A stretch of 40,390 bases of DNA from Bacteroidota bacterium (GTDB lineage: Bacteria; Bacteroidota; Ignavibacteria; Ignavibacteriales; Ignavibacteriaceae). Positions 1 to 7,789 of the stretch are shown one piece after another (the stretch's first letter is position 1; each line of letters starts with the position of its first letter). The position numbers and the translations under genes were made by a program. The notes under the pieces are model-generated. The model saw only the letters and a list, made by a program, of their open reading frames with translations. It did not search any database and had not been told where the DNA came from. The stretch spans positions 1 through 40,390 of the forward strand of contig JAKBMG010000137.1 of assembly GCA_021831685.1 (NCBI GenBank). The letters run 5' to 3'.

Positions 1-24
1 ATTAAAAAGCTGGTGTTCAAATGA
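1..24 (+). CDS. 3' end of an upstream gene (possibly trpC), partial
   Basis: A reading frame entering from the left edge ends Ile-Lys-Lys-Leu-Val-Phe-Lys-stop, with TGA at 22-24 overlapping the trpF start by four bases (ATGA). This overlap is typical of translationally coupled trp genes, and trpC often precedes trpF. Only seven codons are visible, so trpC is a guess from operon order. Confidence 0.4.
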   Translation: MKKLVFK

Positions 25-647
25 AAGTTAAAGTTTGCGGCATTACAAATTTGGAAGATGCGCTTTTATGTGAACGATGCGGGGCTGATGCATTGGGGTT
101 TATTTTTTACAAAAAGAGTAAAAGATATATTATTCCAAGCGAGGCTGCTAATATTGTTAAGCGTCTATCCCCTTTTACTATGAAAGTGGGTGTATTTGTA
201 GATGAACCAAAAGATGAAATAAATAAAATCTTAGAGTTGGTTAGACTTAATGCGGTTCAACTTCATAATACTGAAACCGTTCGACCTACTGATGAACTTA
301 ACATCCCTATTATCAGGGCTTTCAGAATAAAAGACGATTTTGATTTTAACATTCTAAATAATTTTAATGAAAGTTATTTTCTCCTCGACTCATTTTCTCA
401 AAATGAATTTGGAGGTACGGGGACAAGTTTCAACTGGGGCATCATTCCTGAAAATTTGAGACATAAAGTCATACTTGCCGGTGGAATTTCCTCTTTTAAT
501 ATTGACTATATATACCAAAATATTAAACCGGCTGCCGTGGATTTATCTTCATCTTTGGAAAAATCACCGGGGAAAAAGGATGAAAAGAAAATAAGGGATT
601 TTTTTAATCAATTTAATAAATATAGGAGTAACAAATGGTCATCATGA
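21..647 (+). CDS. trpF: Phosphoribosylanthranilate isomerase
   Basis: Cytosolic TIM-barrel enzyme of tryptophan synthesis that converts N-(5-phosphoribosyl)anthranilate to the carboxyphenylamino-deoxyribulose phosphate. The 208 residues are the usual family length. Visible motifs are KVCGIT at the first strand (Cys is the expected general base), GADALGFIF, VQLH, GGTG followed by FNW, LAGGI near the C-terminal phosphate site, and the closing SPGKKD. The start at 21 overlaps the previous stop by 4 bp, and an in-frame TAA at 3-5 rules out a longer protein. The 3' end overlaps the DAHP synthase gene by 13 bp, so both lie in one operon. Confidence 0.96.
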   Translation: MKVKVCGITNLEDALLCERCGADALGFIFYKKSKRYIIPSEAANIVKRLSPFTMKVGVFVDEPKDEINKILELVRLNAVQLHNTETVRPTDELNIPIIRAFRIKDDFDFNILNNFNESYFLLDSFSQNEFGGTGTSFNWGIIPENLRHKVILAGGISSFNIDYIYQNIKPAAVDLSSSLEKSPGKKDEKKIRDFFNQFNKYRSNKWSS

Positions 648-1669
648 TGAAACTAAATGCGCCTCAAGCTGATGTGGAAAAAGTTAAGGAAAAAATCCTT
701 ACGGAAAATTGTAAGGCACATTTAATTACCGGGAATTTCAAAATTGCAATAGGAGTAACCGGGCAAACTAACAAACTTTCTGAAGAAGAATTTTTAACTA
801 TGGATTCTGTCGAAGACGTTGTGCGAGTTTCAAAGCCTTACAAATTAGTTAGCAGAGAAATGAAAGCTCAGGATACTATTATCAATATTGACGATTCACC
901 GATCGGGGGTCAGGAGCTTACTATAATCGCCGGACCCTGTTCAGTAGAAAGCCGCCAGCAACTGTTCGATATTGCGGGTGAGCTTAAAGAAATGGGAATA
1001 AAATATTTTAGAGCGGGCGCTTATAAACCGAGGTCAAGTCCATATTCTTTTCAAGGATTGAAAGAAAAAGGATTAGAATATCTTGCCGATGTTCGGAAAG
1101 AACTTGGAATGCTGATTGTTACGGAGGCAAAGGATACTACTACCCTTCCGCTTATTTCTGAATGCTCCGACATCATTCAAATCGGTGCTCGAAATATGCA
1201 AAACTTTTCTTTACTCGAAGAAGTTGGAAAACTTTCTAACCCGGTGCTGCTTAAAAGAGGGTTAGCTGCGACAATTGAAGACTTACTGATGAGCGCTGAA
1301 TATATATTATCGGAAGGAAATTATAATGTAATTCTATGTGAGAGAGGGATTAGAACTTTCGAAACGATGACAAGAAATACACTTGACTTAAATGCAGTTC
1401 CAATGATAAAAAAGAATTCACATCTTCCTATTTTTGTAGATCCTTCTCATGGAATAGGAATTGCCGACAAAGTCCCTCCCATGGCTCTTGCAGCAGTTGC
1501 AGCCGGAGCAGACGGGTTAATAATTGAAGTACATAATCATCCCGATAAAGCTTTGTCGGATGGTTTTCAATCGTTAACACCCAAGAACTTTAAGATTCTT
1601 CTTGACAAACTAAGCCAACTTGCTCCAATTGTAAACAAGAAAATGGGAAATTATGTCTCTATCAACTAA
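635..1669 (+). CDS. aroF: 3-deoxy-7-phosphoheptulonate synthase (DAHP synthase, class I beta)
   Basis: First enzyme of the shikimate pathway, joining phosphoenolpyruvate and erythrose 4-phosphate. Residues about 1-75 form a ferredoxin-like regulatory domain ending [13 protein letters not shown], as in the Thermotoga-type enzyme, where it mediates feedback inhibition. The KDSA/DAHPS barrel follows with [44 protein letters not shown] and VDPSHGIG. The length of 344 aa fits this subgroup. The start at 635 has GGAG at 625-628; the ATGs at 644 and 647 are alternatives with poorer spacing. It sits between trpF and trpB, overlapping trpF by 13 bp and trpB by 17 bp, which ties chorismate supply to tryptophan synthesis. 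The symbol aroF is a convention; the isozyme letter cannot be read from sequence. Confidence 0.96.
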   Translation: MVIMMKLNAPQADVEKVKEKILTENCKAHLITGNFKIAIGVTGQTNKLSEEEFLTMDSVEDVVRVSKPYKLVSREMKAQDTIINIDDSPIGGQELTIIAGPCSVESRQQLFDIAGELKEMGIKYFRAGAYKPRSSPYSFQGLKEKGLEYLADVRKELGMLIVTEAKDTTTLPLISECSDIIQIGARNMQNFSLLEEVGKLSNPVLLKRGLAATIEDLLMSAEYILSEGNYNVILCERGIRTFETMTRNTLDLNAVPMIKKNSHLPIFVDPSHGIGIADKVPPMALAAVAAGADGLIIEVHNHPDKALSDGFQSLTPKNFKILLDKLSQLAPIVNKKMGNYVSIN

Positions 1670-2852
1670 CTACAATTTTCCGGACGATAACGGAAGATTC
1701 GGTAAATACGGCGGTAAATTTGTACCGGAAACCTTAATTACTCCGCTGCAAGAATTAGAGAAAGTTTATAATGAACTCGATAACGATCCTCAATTTCATA
1801 ATGAATTAGATAAACTTAATAAAGAATATTCCGGTAGACCGACACCATTAACCTTTGCAGAAGGTTTGACTAATTATTTTAACCGGGGTAAAATTTACTT
1901 AAAACGAGAAGATCTTTGCCACACCGGAGCACATAAAATTAATAATGCACTTGGACAAATCCTGCTTGCAAAAAAACTAGGTAAAACAAGAATAATAGCC
2001 GAAACCGGCGCCGGTCAGCACGGAGTTGCAGTCGCAACTGTTTGTGCTAAATTTGGTTTGAAATGTTTCATTTATATGGGGGAAGTTGACATCGAGCGGC
2101 AGAGTTTAAATGTATTCAGGATGAAACTACTCGGTGCAGAGGTTATTCCAGTTTCATCCGGAAGTAAAACTCTTAAAGATGCAACTAACGAAGCTATCCG
2201 CGACTGGGTAACCAATGTTAAGGATACTCATTATATAATTGGTTCTGTTGTTGGTCCCCACCCATATCCTATGATAGTAAGAAACTTTCAGTCAGTAATC
2301 GGTATCGAGGCAAAAGAACAAATTCAAAAGGTCGAGGGAAGATTGCCTGATTATATTGTTGCTTGCGTCGGTGGCGGAAGTAATGCGATAGGAATTTTCT
2401 TCCCTTTTATAAATTCCGGTGTAAAATTAATTGGTGTTGAAGCGGCCGGCTACGGAATAAATACCAGCAAGCATTGTGCAACTTTAACACTCGGTAGAGA
2501 AGGAATATTTCAAGGGATGAAAACTTATTTACTTCAAAATGATGAAGGGCAAGTTTCGGAGGTTCATTCAATCTCTGCGGGATTGGATTATCCGGGAGTT
2601 GGTCCCGAGCATAGTTTCTTTAAAGATGAAATAATTGCTGATTATTTTTCAGTAACAGATGACGAAGCAATTCGAGCAACAGAATTGCTTTCACAGAAAG
2701 AAGGCATTATTCCAGCCCTGGAATCCGCGCACGCAATAGCTTATTTAAATTATCTCATGCCAGAGACTGCTAAAGAAGAAATTATTATAGTAAACGTTAG
2801 CGGCAGAGGAGATAAAGATTTGAACACAATCAAAAATAGTTTAGGATATTAA
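1653..2852 (+). CDS. trpB: Tryptophan synthase beta subunit
   Basis: PLP enzyme that condenses indole with serine, acting as an alpha2-beta2 complex with TrpA. The 399 residues match the TrpB1 type. [19 protein letters not shown] holds the PLP lysine, [10 protein letters not shown] the carboxylate-binding loop, GGGSNAIG the phosphate-binding loop and SGRGDKD the C-terminal signature. The start lies inside the end of the DAHP synthase gene (17-bp overlap), with a GGGAAA sequence just upstream. The stop TAA at 2850-2852 is immediately followed by the trpA ATG, indicating tight coupling of the two subunits. Confidence 0.98.
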   Translation: MSLSTNYNFPDDNGRFGKYGGKFVPETLITPLQELEKVYNELDNDPQFHNELDKLNKEYSGRPTPLTFAEGLTNYFNRGKIYLKREDLCHTGAHKINNALGQILLAKKLGKTRIIAETGAGQHGVAVATVCAKFGLKCFIYMGEVDIERQSLNVFRMKLLGAEVIPVSSGSKTLKDATNEAIRDWVTNVKDTHYIIGSVVGPHPYPMIVRNFQSVIGIEAKEQIQKVEGRLPDYIVACVGGGSNAIGIFFPFINSGVKLIGVEAAGYGINTSKHCATLTLGREGIFQGMKTYLLQNDEGQVSEVHSISAGLDYPGVGPEHSFFKDEIIADYFSVTDDEAIRATELLSQKEGIIPALESAHAIAYLNYLMPETAKEEIIIVNVSGRGDKDLNTIKNSLGY

Positions 2853-3641
2853 ATGTCTATCATTGCAGATTATATTTCAAAAAAAAACAAAACAAACGAA
2901 AGGGTGCTTTCAGTTTTTCTGACAGCAGGATTCCCGGATAAAGATAGTTTTGTAGACCTCGCACTAAAGATTTTGGATTCAGGTGCTGATATGCTTGAAA
3001 TCGGATTTCCGTTCAGCGACCCGCTGGCAGATGGACCGGTTATACAACATTCATCTCAAATTGCAATTGAAAATGGAATAAACTTAAATGAGACTTTTAA
3101 CTTAGTAAGAAAAATTCGTGAAGGTACTAACAAGCCTTTAATTATGATGGGATATGCTAATCCTGTTCTCTCTTACGGTATGAATAAATTTGCTAATGAT
3201 GCAAAATCTGCCGGAGTAAACGGAGTAATTATTCCCGATGTTCCAATAGAAGAATATGATAATTTCTTCAAGGATCATTTTGTGGGTCTTGATACAATTT
3301 TACTAATTACACCCACCACGTCAAATGATAGAATCAAAGCTATTGATGAGAAAAGCAGCGGATTTCTTTACTGCGTTTCCGTAAGCGGAACAACCGGTGC
3401 TCAACAAAAAGGGAAATCTACCAGTCTTGATTTTATTAAGCGGACTAGTTTGATTACTAAGAAAAATAACACGCTAGTCGGATTCGGAATTTCTAACGAA
3501 AATGATGCAAGGGCCTTTGCTCCTTACTGCCAGGGGATAATTGTTGGCAGCGCAGTAATTAAATCGTTGATGAATGACGACAAGTCATATAGCAATACTC
3601 TTAAGCTTGTAGCAGCGTTGAAGAAAGGACTTTCGTCTTAA
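2853..3641 (+). CDS. trpA: Tryptophan synthase alpha subunit
   Basis: Cleaves indole-3-glycerol phosphate to indole and glyceraldehyde 3-phosphate; indole is channelled to TrpB. The 262 residues form a TIM barrel with FLTAGFPD, EIGFPFSDPLADGPVIQ (catalytic Glu and Asp region), IIPDVPIEE, VSGTTGAQ and VGFGIS. It abuts trpB with no gap and is the last trp gene: three bases after its stop a convergent minus-strand gene ends. No intrinsic terminator is visible there, so transcripts from the two strands may overlap. Confidence 0.97.
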   Translation: MSIIADYISKKNKTNERVLSVFLTAGFPDKDSFVDLALKILDSGADMLEIGFPFSDPLADGPVIQHSSQIAIENGINLNETFNLVRKIREGTNKPLIMMGYANPVLSYGMNKFANDAKSAGVNGVIIPDVPIEEYDNFFKDHFVGLDTILLITPTTSNDRIKAIDEKSSGFLYCVSVSGTTGAQQKGKSTSLDFIKRTSLITKKNNTLVGFGISNENDARAFAPYCQGIIVGSAVIKSLMNDDKSYSNTLKLVAALKKGLSS

Positions 3642-3644
3642 AAT

Positions 3645-4661
3645 TTATATTTTCGGTAATCTTTCCAAATAGGAGCTATTGCTTAATACCGCAAAGGTTT
3701 CAATTCTTCGTAATTCATCAAGATTAAAACAATTCATATAACTCATGGAGCTCTTCAGGCCATCTGAGATGCTATCGATTACATTTTTGACCACGCCTTT
3801 ATAAGCGACCATAGTTTCTTCCCCTTCGATAAACTCATTTCTCATCTTAACTCCGAAGGAAGCGGAACCACGGTATTTTTTCCAAAGCTGACCACTATAT
3901 TTTATTACCTCGCCGGGAGTTTCACGTGTGCCGGATAACATTCTGCCAAGCATTACGACATCAGCACCAAGGGCAATAGCTTTAGCAATATCACCAGGGC
4001 TTTTAATCCCGCCGTCCGCAATTATTTTTATTTTCAATTTCTTTTCATCGCGAGCAAACAAAACGTTAAGCAAAGAAGAGACCTGCCCTATTCCGATCCC
4101 GGTTTGAATTGAAGTAGTACAGACACTTCCGCTTCCAATTCCAACACGGACAGCATCAGCGCCCGCGTCGACAAGCTGCTTCAAAGAGGACCCATGTGCA
4201 ATATTCCCGACGATAAGATTTACATTAATTTTATTTTTTATTTCCTCAGTCTTATGAAGCACTTCGTTATTGTTTGCATTTGCAGTATCAATACAAATTA
4301 TATTTTGATGCTCAGCAAGCTGATGAATTATATCTACTGGAGTATTTAGCGCAACCGAAACTGCTTTTACCTGGTTTCCGTTTCCTTCATCTTTCAAAAT
4401 TTCTTCAAGTGAGCTATCAAACCGGTTTAGAATTCCAAGACAGGCAAGTTTTGTTAATTCCTTTGCCATCTCCAAGCCGGTCACTGTATCCATAGGGCTT
4501 GAAACAACCGGAAGCGCCAGGTTCATACCTAAAAATTCAGTAGCAGTAATTGTTTCGGTACGCGAGCGGATTCGCGATATTTCGGTAGGTATTAAACTTA
4601 TATCATCATAAGTCAAAGATTGATGGTGTTCGTTCAGTTGTTTCTTTGAATAAATTTTCAT
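3645..4661 (-). CDS. IMP dehydrogenase / GMP reductase family protein without CBS domains
   Basis: TIM-barrel enzyme of guanine nucleotide metabolism. Substrate-binding segments are SLTYDDISLIP near the N-terminus, VVSSPMDTVT, VGNIAHG, the catalytic Cys loop GSGSVCTT, IADGGIKSPGDIAKA and GADVVMLGRMLSG. The 338 residues lack the tandem CBS insert of full-length IMPDH, and the usual GVGVPQ or GVGYPQ after the Cys loop is replaced by TGIGIGQ. GMP reductases are normally CBS-less and this long, which favours that activity. However, the flap YRGSAS and the tail after the barrel resemble IMPDH, so I leave the symbol blank. The start has AAGGA about ten bases upstream on the minus strand. Confidence 0.85.
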   Translation of the reverse strand: MKIYSKKQLNEHHQSLTYDDISLIPTEISRIRSRTETITATEFLGMNLALPVVSSPMDTVTGLEMAKELTKLACLGILNRFDSSLEEILKDEGNGNQVKAVSVALNTPVDIIHQLAEHQNIICIDTANANNNEVLHKTEEIKNKINVNLIVGNIAHGSSLKQLVDAGADAVRVGIGSGSVCTTSIQTGIGIGQVSSLLNVLFARDEKKLKIKIIADGGIKSPGDIAKAIALGADVVMLGRMLSGTRETPGEVIKYSGQLWKKYRGSASFGVKMRNEFIEGEETMVAYKGVVKNVIDSISDGLKSSMSYMNCFNLDELRRIETFAVLSNSSYLERLPKI

Positions 4662-4774
4662 TGTTGTATTTCCTTATCAGAATAGATTATTCTATTGTAG
4701 CTTATTATAGAAATATTTGTTACTTATAATTCATGTTACGCAGACAATTTTAAATATAATAAAAGTGGAGTGCA

Positions 4775-4808
4775 AAACCTCCGAGGTTTAGGAAAACCTC
4801 GGAGGTTT
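4775..4808. repeat. REP-like double palindrome
   Basis: Two 15-bp near-perfect palindromes, AAACCTCCGAGGTTT (4775-4789) and AAACCTCGGAGGTTT (4794-4808), are exact reverse complements of each other and separated by four bases. The pair can form two small hairpins or one long one. It lies downstream of pepF and upstream of the IMPDH/GMPR-family gene, both on the minus strand. No T-run follows on either strand, so it is a weak intrinsic terminator at best and looks more like a REP/BIME-type intergenic element. The 10-bp sequence TTATAATTCA occurs on both sides (4724-4733 and 4845-4854). Confidence 0.75.
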
Positions 4809-4868
4809 CTCAATATGTAATAATAACTCTTTACGTAAGGTAAGTTATAATTCAGTCTTACTTTATTG

Positions 4869-6716
4869 TTAAATAAGAGATTCAATTTTACTAATTATTT
4901 TATTCATTTTTTGTGAGGTAGCATTAACCGGTTCTTCAGAATTCATATTAACGCCAGCAGCTTTTAGAATATTTATTGAATAGTCAGAGCTTCCTGACTT
5001 TAAGAATTTTAAATACTTATCGACTGCTTCTTTACCATTATGTTTTACTTTTTGTGCAAGGATTTCCGAAGCTGCAAACCCTGTTGCGTATTGATAAACA
5101 TAAAAATTATAATAGAAATGAGGGATTCGTGCCCATGTATATTTTTCTTCCTCATCAACAACCATTTCGGGTCCCCAGTATTTTTGATAAACATCGTTAT
5201 ACATTTTACACAAAGAATCCGCAGTTAATGCTTCACCTCGCTCAGTCATTTCATAGCTCATCATTTCGTATTCCGCGAACATTGTTTGGCGATAAAAAGT
5301 AGCTGTTATGTTATTCAAATATTTTTCAAGCAGGTTAAGCTTTTCTTCTCTTGATGCTGAATTTTCGATTAAAAAATCAAGCAAAAGTGACTCATTAAAA
5401 GTTGAAGCAACTTCAGCTAAAAATATAGTATAGTTTGCATAAGGATATGGCTGGTTATTGCCTGTATAAAATGAATGCATATTATGTCCCATTTCATGAG
5501 CAAGAGTAAATACATCGTTCAACAGTCCCACCCAATTTAGTAACACATAAGGATGCACCCCAAAGGTCGTACCTGAAGAATAAGCGCCGCTTCTTTTTGC
5601 GGTAGTTTCAAATACATCAATCCATCGATTATTAAAAGCATTTTTTAGGTTGGCAAGATAATCATCGCCTAAAACTTTAAGAGATTGAATAACAATTTCC
5701 TTAGCGTCTTCATAAGAATATTTCTTCTCTGAATTAGAAGGGAAAATTGTAACATAAACATCATAAGGGTGGAGTTCATCTAAGTTCATCAATTTTTTTT
5801 TCAAGGACGCCCACCGATGAAGGGGGGTTAAATTTTTATTTGCGGATTCGATCAGCTTATCATACACCGAAATTGGGATATTGTTTTTATCGAGTGAAGC
5901 TTCCCGCACCGACCGGTATTTTCTTGCTTTTGCATAAAAAATATTTGCTTTAAGGTTTCCGTTAAATAAAACGGAAAATGTATTTGCATAGTCTTTATAA
6001 TTCAAAAGATAGTTCTTGAAGGCCCTCTCCCTATATTGCCGGTCATTTGAGTGCATCGCTGAAGAATAACGTGCGTGGGACAGCTCTAGCTCTTTTCCGT
6101 CCTCATTAATAACTTTAGGAAAGCGAAAATCTGCATTTGTTAAAATTGAATATGTATTGTAAGGTGTTAAAGAAATTTCTCCGGATAGCGCTAGCAATTC
6201 TTCTTTTTCTTTATCAAGGGTGTGAATTTTTGTCCTTATAAGGTCTTCAAACAAATGTTTATAGCTTTTTAATTCATCAAGGCTGTTTAGCATTTGCCAA
6301 ATAGTATCTTCGGAGATCGATAATATTTCAGGTTTGATAAAAGAACTTGCTGTTGAAACCCTTGTTACTAAATTCATAACACGGTCGTCCATCGCTTGAT
6401 ATTTTGTATCTTTCATATCGCTATCTTTTGAAAGCGATGCATAAAGATGAAGCCTTTCCAGCATTATTCCTATGCTATCATCAAAGCGTAAACATTCCAA
6501 TAATTCTTTTGCGCTGTAAGAAAGCTTGCCTTCAAACTTTTTATAATTGATAAGATTATTTTCAATCCATTTGAAATCTTCATCCCAAAGATTTTCATTG
6601 GTATAAATATGAGATAAGTCCCATTTATATTTTTCATCTATTTCAGCGCGGATAGGAAGAGCAGTGTTATTTGATTCTGCAAACTTTTTGTTTTCTAAAA
6701 ATCTTTCAATTTCCAT
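4869..6716 (-). CDS. pepF: Oligoendopeptidase F (M3 metallopeptidase)
   Basis: Cytosolic zinc endopeptidase that degrades short peptides. The 615 residues match the PepF family. The zinc motif is HEMGH at residues 407-411, with the third ligand Glu in FLAEVAST at about 435. The N-terminal helical domain starts with RAEIDEKYKWDLSHIY, typical of M3B enzymes. There is no signal peptide. On the minus strand GAGG precedes the ATG at good spacing. It is monocistronic or loosely linked to its neighbours, with about 170 bp upstream and 200 bp downstream. Confidence 0.97.
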   Translation of the reverse strand: MEIERFLENKKFAESNNTALPIRAEIDEKYKWDLSHIYTNENLWDEDFKWIENNLINYKKFEGKLSYSAKELLECLRFDDSIGIMLERLHLYASLSKDSDMKDTKYQAMDDRVMNLVTRVSTASSFIKPEILSISEDTIWQMLNSLDELKSYKHLFEDLIRTKIHTLDKEKEELLALSGEISLTPYNTYSILTNADFRFPKVINEDGKELELSHARYSSAMHSNDRQYRERAFKNYLLNYKDYANTFSVLFNGNLKANIFYAKARKYRSVREASLDKNNIPISVYDKLIESANKNLTPLHRWASLKKKLMNLDELHPYDVYVTIFPSNSEKKYSYEDAKEIVIQSLKVLGDDYLANLKNAFNNRWIDVFETTAKRSGAYSSGTTFGVHPYVLLNWVGLLNDVFTLAHEMGHNMHSFYTGNNQPYPYANYTIFLAEVASTFNESLLLDFLIENSASREEKLNLLEKYLNNITATFYRQTMFAEYEMMSYEMTERGEALTADSLCKMYNDVYQKYWGPEMVVDEEEKYTWARIPHFYYNFYVYQYATGFAASEILAQKVKHNGKEAVDKYLKFLKSGSSDYSINILKAAGVNMNSEEPVNATSQKMNKIISKIESLI

Positions 6717-6884
6717 TGTTATAAATTTCCTCTGGTTATCAATATGAATTTATACAAATTAACAAGGTAATTTATAAAATAAAACTGAAAAGCGGTATGA
6801 TTTTAAGAAAGATTTAATATCCGATCAAATGCTTAATTTGTTAAAGATTCAAAGAATGAACTCGCTCACTTTAGAGTGTACTTA

Positions 6885-7298
6885 TTAATAAAATTTTATT
6901 TCTATTTTAGTCCTTGATACTATTTCATCATAAAATATTTTTGCATCAGACTTCCTGATCAATCTTTTATCAAGTTGTATTTCTTTATAATCGGAAAATA
7001 ATGTTATCCAGTATCTTTCAGCATTGATTTTCTTAATAGCATCTATTTTCATCCTTTTATAAATACCGCCGGGACCTACAAAAATCTTAATTTCATTATT
7101 ATCAATAAATATGTAATAACCGAAAAAAAATCTGCAACAATTCATTAGAGCAAATAGAAATACAATTAAAGAGAAAATTAAATAGAAATATCTGCCTCCC
7201 TCTATTTGTCGAAAATGTGCTGAAGTTATATATGCTATAGCAATAATAGGTATTAAAGTCCAACTGAAAAACTGTTTCCATGAATACCTGATTTTCAT
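6885..7298 (-). CDS. Small membrane protein with bacterial PH-like domain
   Basis: 137 residues. Two membrane segments are visible (about 10-26 and 37-62), followed by a soluble tail with alternating strands: FIDNNEIKIFVGPGG, KRMKIDAIKKINAE, FSDYKEIQLDKRLI. This matches the layout of small bacterial PH-domain membrane proteins, though I recognise no specific family. AAGG lies seven bases before the ATG. It begins 54 bp after the stop of the lanthipeptide-like precursor in the same orientation, so the two could be cotranscribed. A role in membrane association or self-protection is only a hypothesis from that position. Confidence 0.75.
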   Translation of the reverse strand: MKIRYSWKQFFSWTLIPIIAIAYITSAHFRQIEGGRYFYLIFSLIVFLFALMNCCRFFFGYYIFIDNNEIKIFVGPGGIYKRMKIDAIKKINAERYWITLFSDYKEIQLDKRLIRKSDAKIFYDEIVSRTKIEIKFY

Positions 7299-7352
7299 AT
7301 AAATACCTTTTGTTTTTTTTAATAAGATAAGAACTTTTAGTTAAATTAATCA

Positions 7353-7475
7353 TCAAAGTGTAATGCACCAGGACGTAATTGCCCATGAACCTGTACCTTT
7401 ATTCCATGCACTATCCTCTGTTGTTTCGAACGATTCGACCTTTAAATTATCTATATCTAATTTTAGCTTTTTCAT
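7353..7475 (-). CDS. Lanthipeptide-like (RiPP) precursor peptide, 40 aa
   Basis: A short gene below usual ORF cut-offs. The N-terminal half is MKKLKLDIDNLKVESFETT, which matches the leader consensus (KLKLD.D.L.VESFET) of the pinensin-like class I lanthipeptide precursors of Bacteroidota and related phyla. The C-terminal part from residue 20 contains GTGSWAITSWCITL: one Cys and several Ser/Thr, enough for one lanthionine ring, and three Trp. The ribosome binding site is strong (AAAGGAAG about seven bases before ATG). No dehydratase, cyclase or peptidase-containing exporter is in the window, so the peptide is an orphan here. The leader match is from memory of the family. A chance ORF is unlikely given leader, RBS and length together. 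Confidence 0.65.
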   Translation of the reverse strand: MKKLKLDIDNLKVESFETTEDSAWNKGTGSWAITSWCITL

Positions 7476-7563
7476 AAAAGCTTCCTTTCTTTCCACTTTT
7501 ATGAGTTTTATTCTATTGTCATTCTTAACTTAATTATGGTCTATCCCCTTAAAAGTATACACA

Positions 7564-7584
7564 AAATCAAGAGACTCTTGATTT
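7564..7584. repeat. Perfect 21-bp palindrome upstream of the precursor peptide
   Basis: Two 10-bp arms, AAATCAAGAG and CTCTTGATTT, flank a single central A. The palindrome lies about 90 bp before the start of the minus-strand precursor gene, in its probable promoter region. The perfect dyad suggests a binding site for a dimeric regulator. No T-run supports a terminator. Confidence 0.5.
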
Positions 7585-7664
7585 AATCTCTTTCTGTTTT
7601 TCTTTGTTATGTTAAACCAGAATATCTCTGTTACTTTAAGCATTACTAATATGAATTTATCTAT

Positions 7665-7763
7665 GAGTCCGCCCTACAAAGGTATTTTTACTGAAAAAAA
7701 GTTTTGATTTCTGTGCATAATCAAAGCCCAAAAATTGAATTTCGGGCTTTCTAGAGCGGACTC
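7665..7763. mobile_element. MITE-like element, 99 bp, with 6-bp target duplication
   Basis: The ends form imperfect terminal inverted repeats: GAGTCCGCCCTACAAAG at 7665-7681 and the reverse complement of 7747-7763, GAGTCCGCTCTAGAAAG (15 of 17 match). Immediately outside is ATCTAT at 7659-7664 and again at 7764-7769, a likely target-site duplication. Inside lies a hairpin with AAAGCCC at 7723-7729 and GGGCTTT at 7744-7750. There is no room for a transposase, so it would be moved in trans. It sits just past the stop of the erythromycin-esterase-family gene and about 190 bp upstream of the precursor peptide, and may act as an insulator between them. Confidence 0.8.
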
Positions 7764-7789
7764 ATCTATATTGTCAAAATAATTGCCTC

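Noticed and set aside
7102-7386. 94-codon minus-strand frame overlapping the PH-like protein and the end of the precursor peptide
   Set aside because: It runs out of frame through both genes, has a low-complexity Tyr/Phe/Leu composition and no ribosome binding site.
7723-7750. AAAGCCC/GGGCTTT hairpin as terminator of the esterase-family gene
   Set aside because: No T-run on either strand, and it lies inside the MITE, so it is better explained as part of that element.
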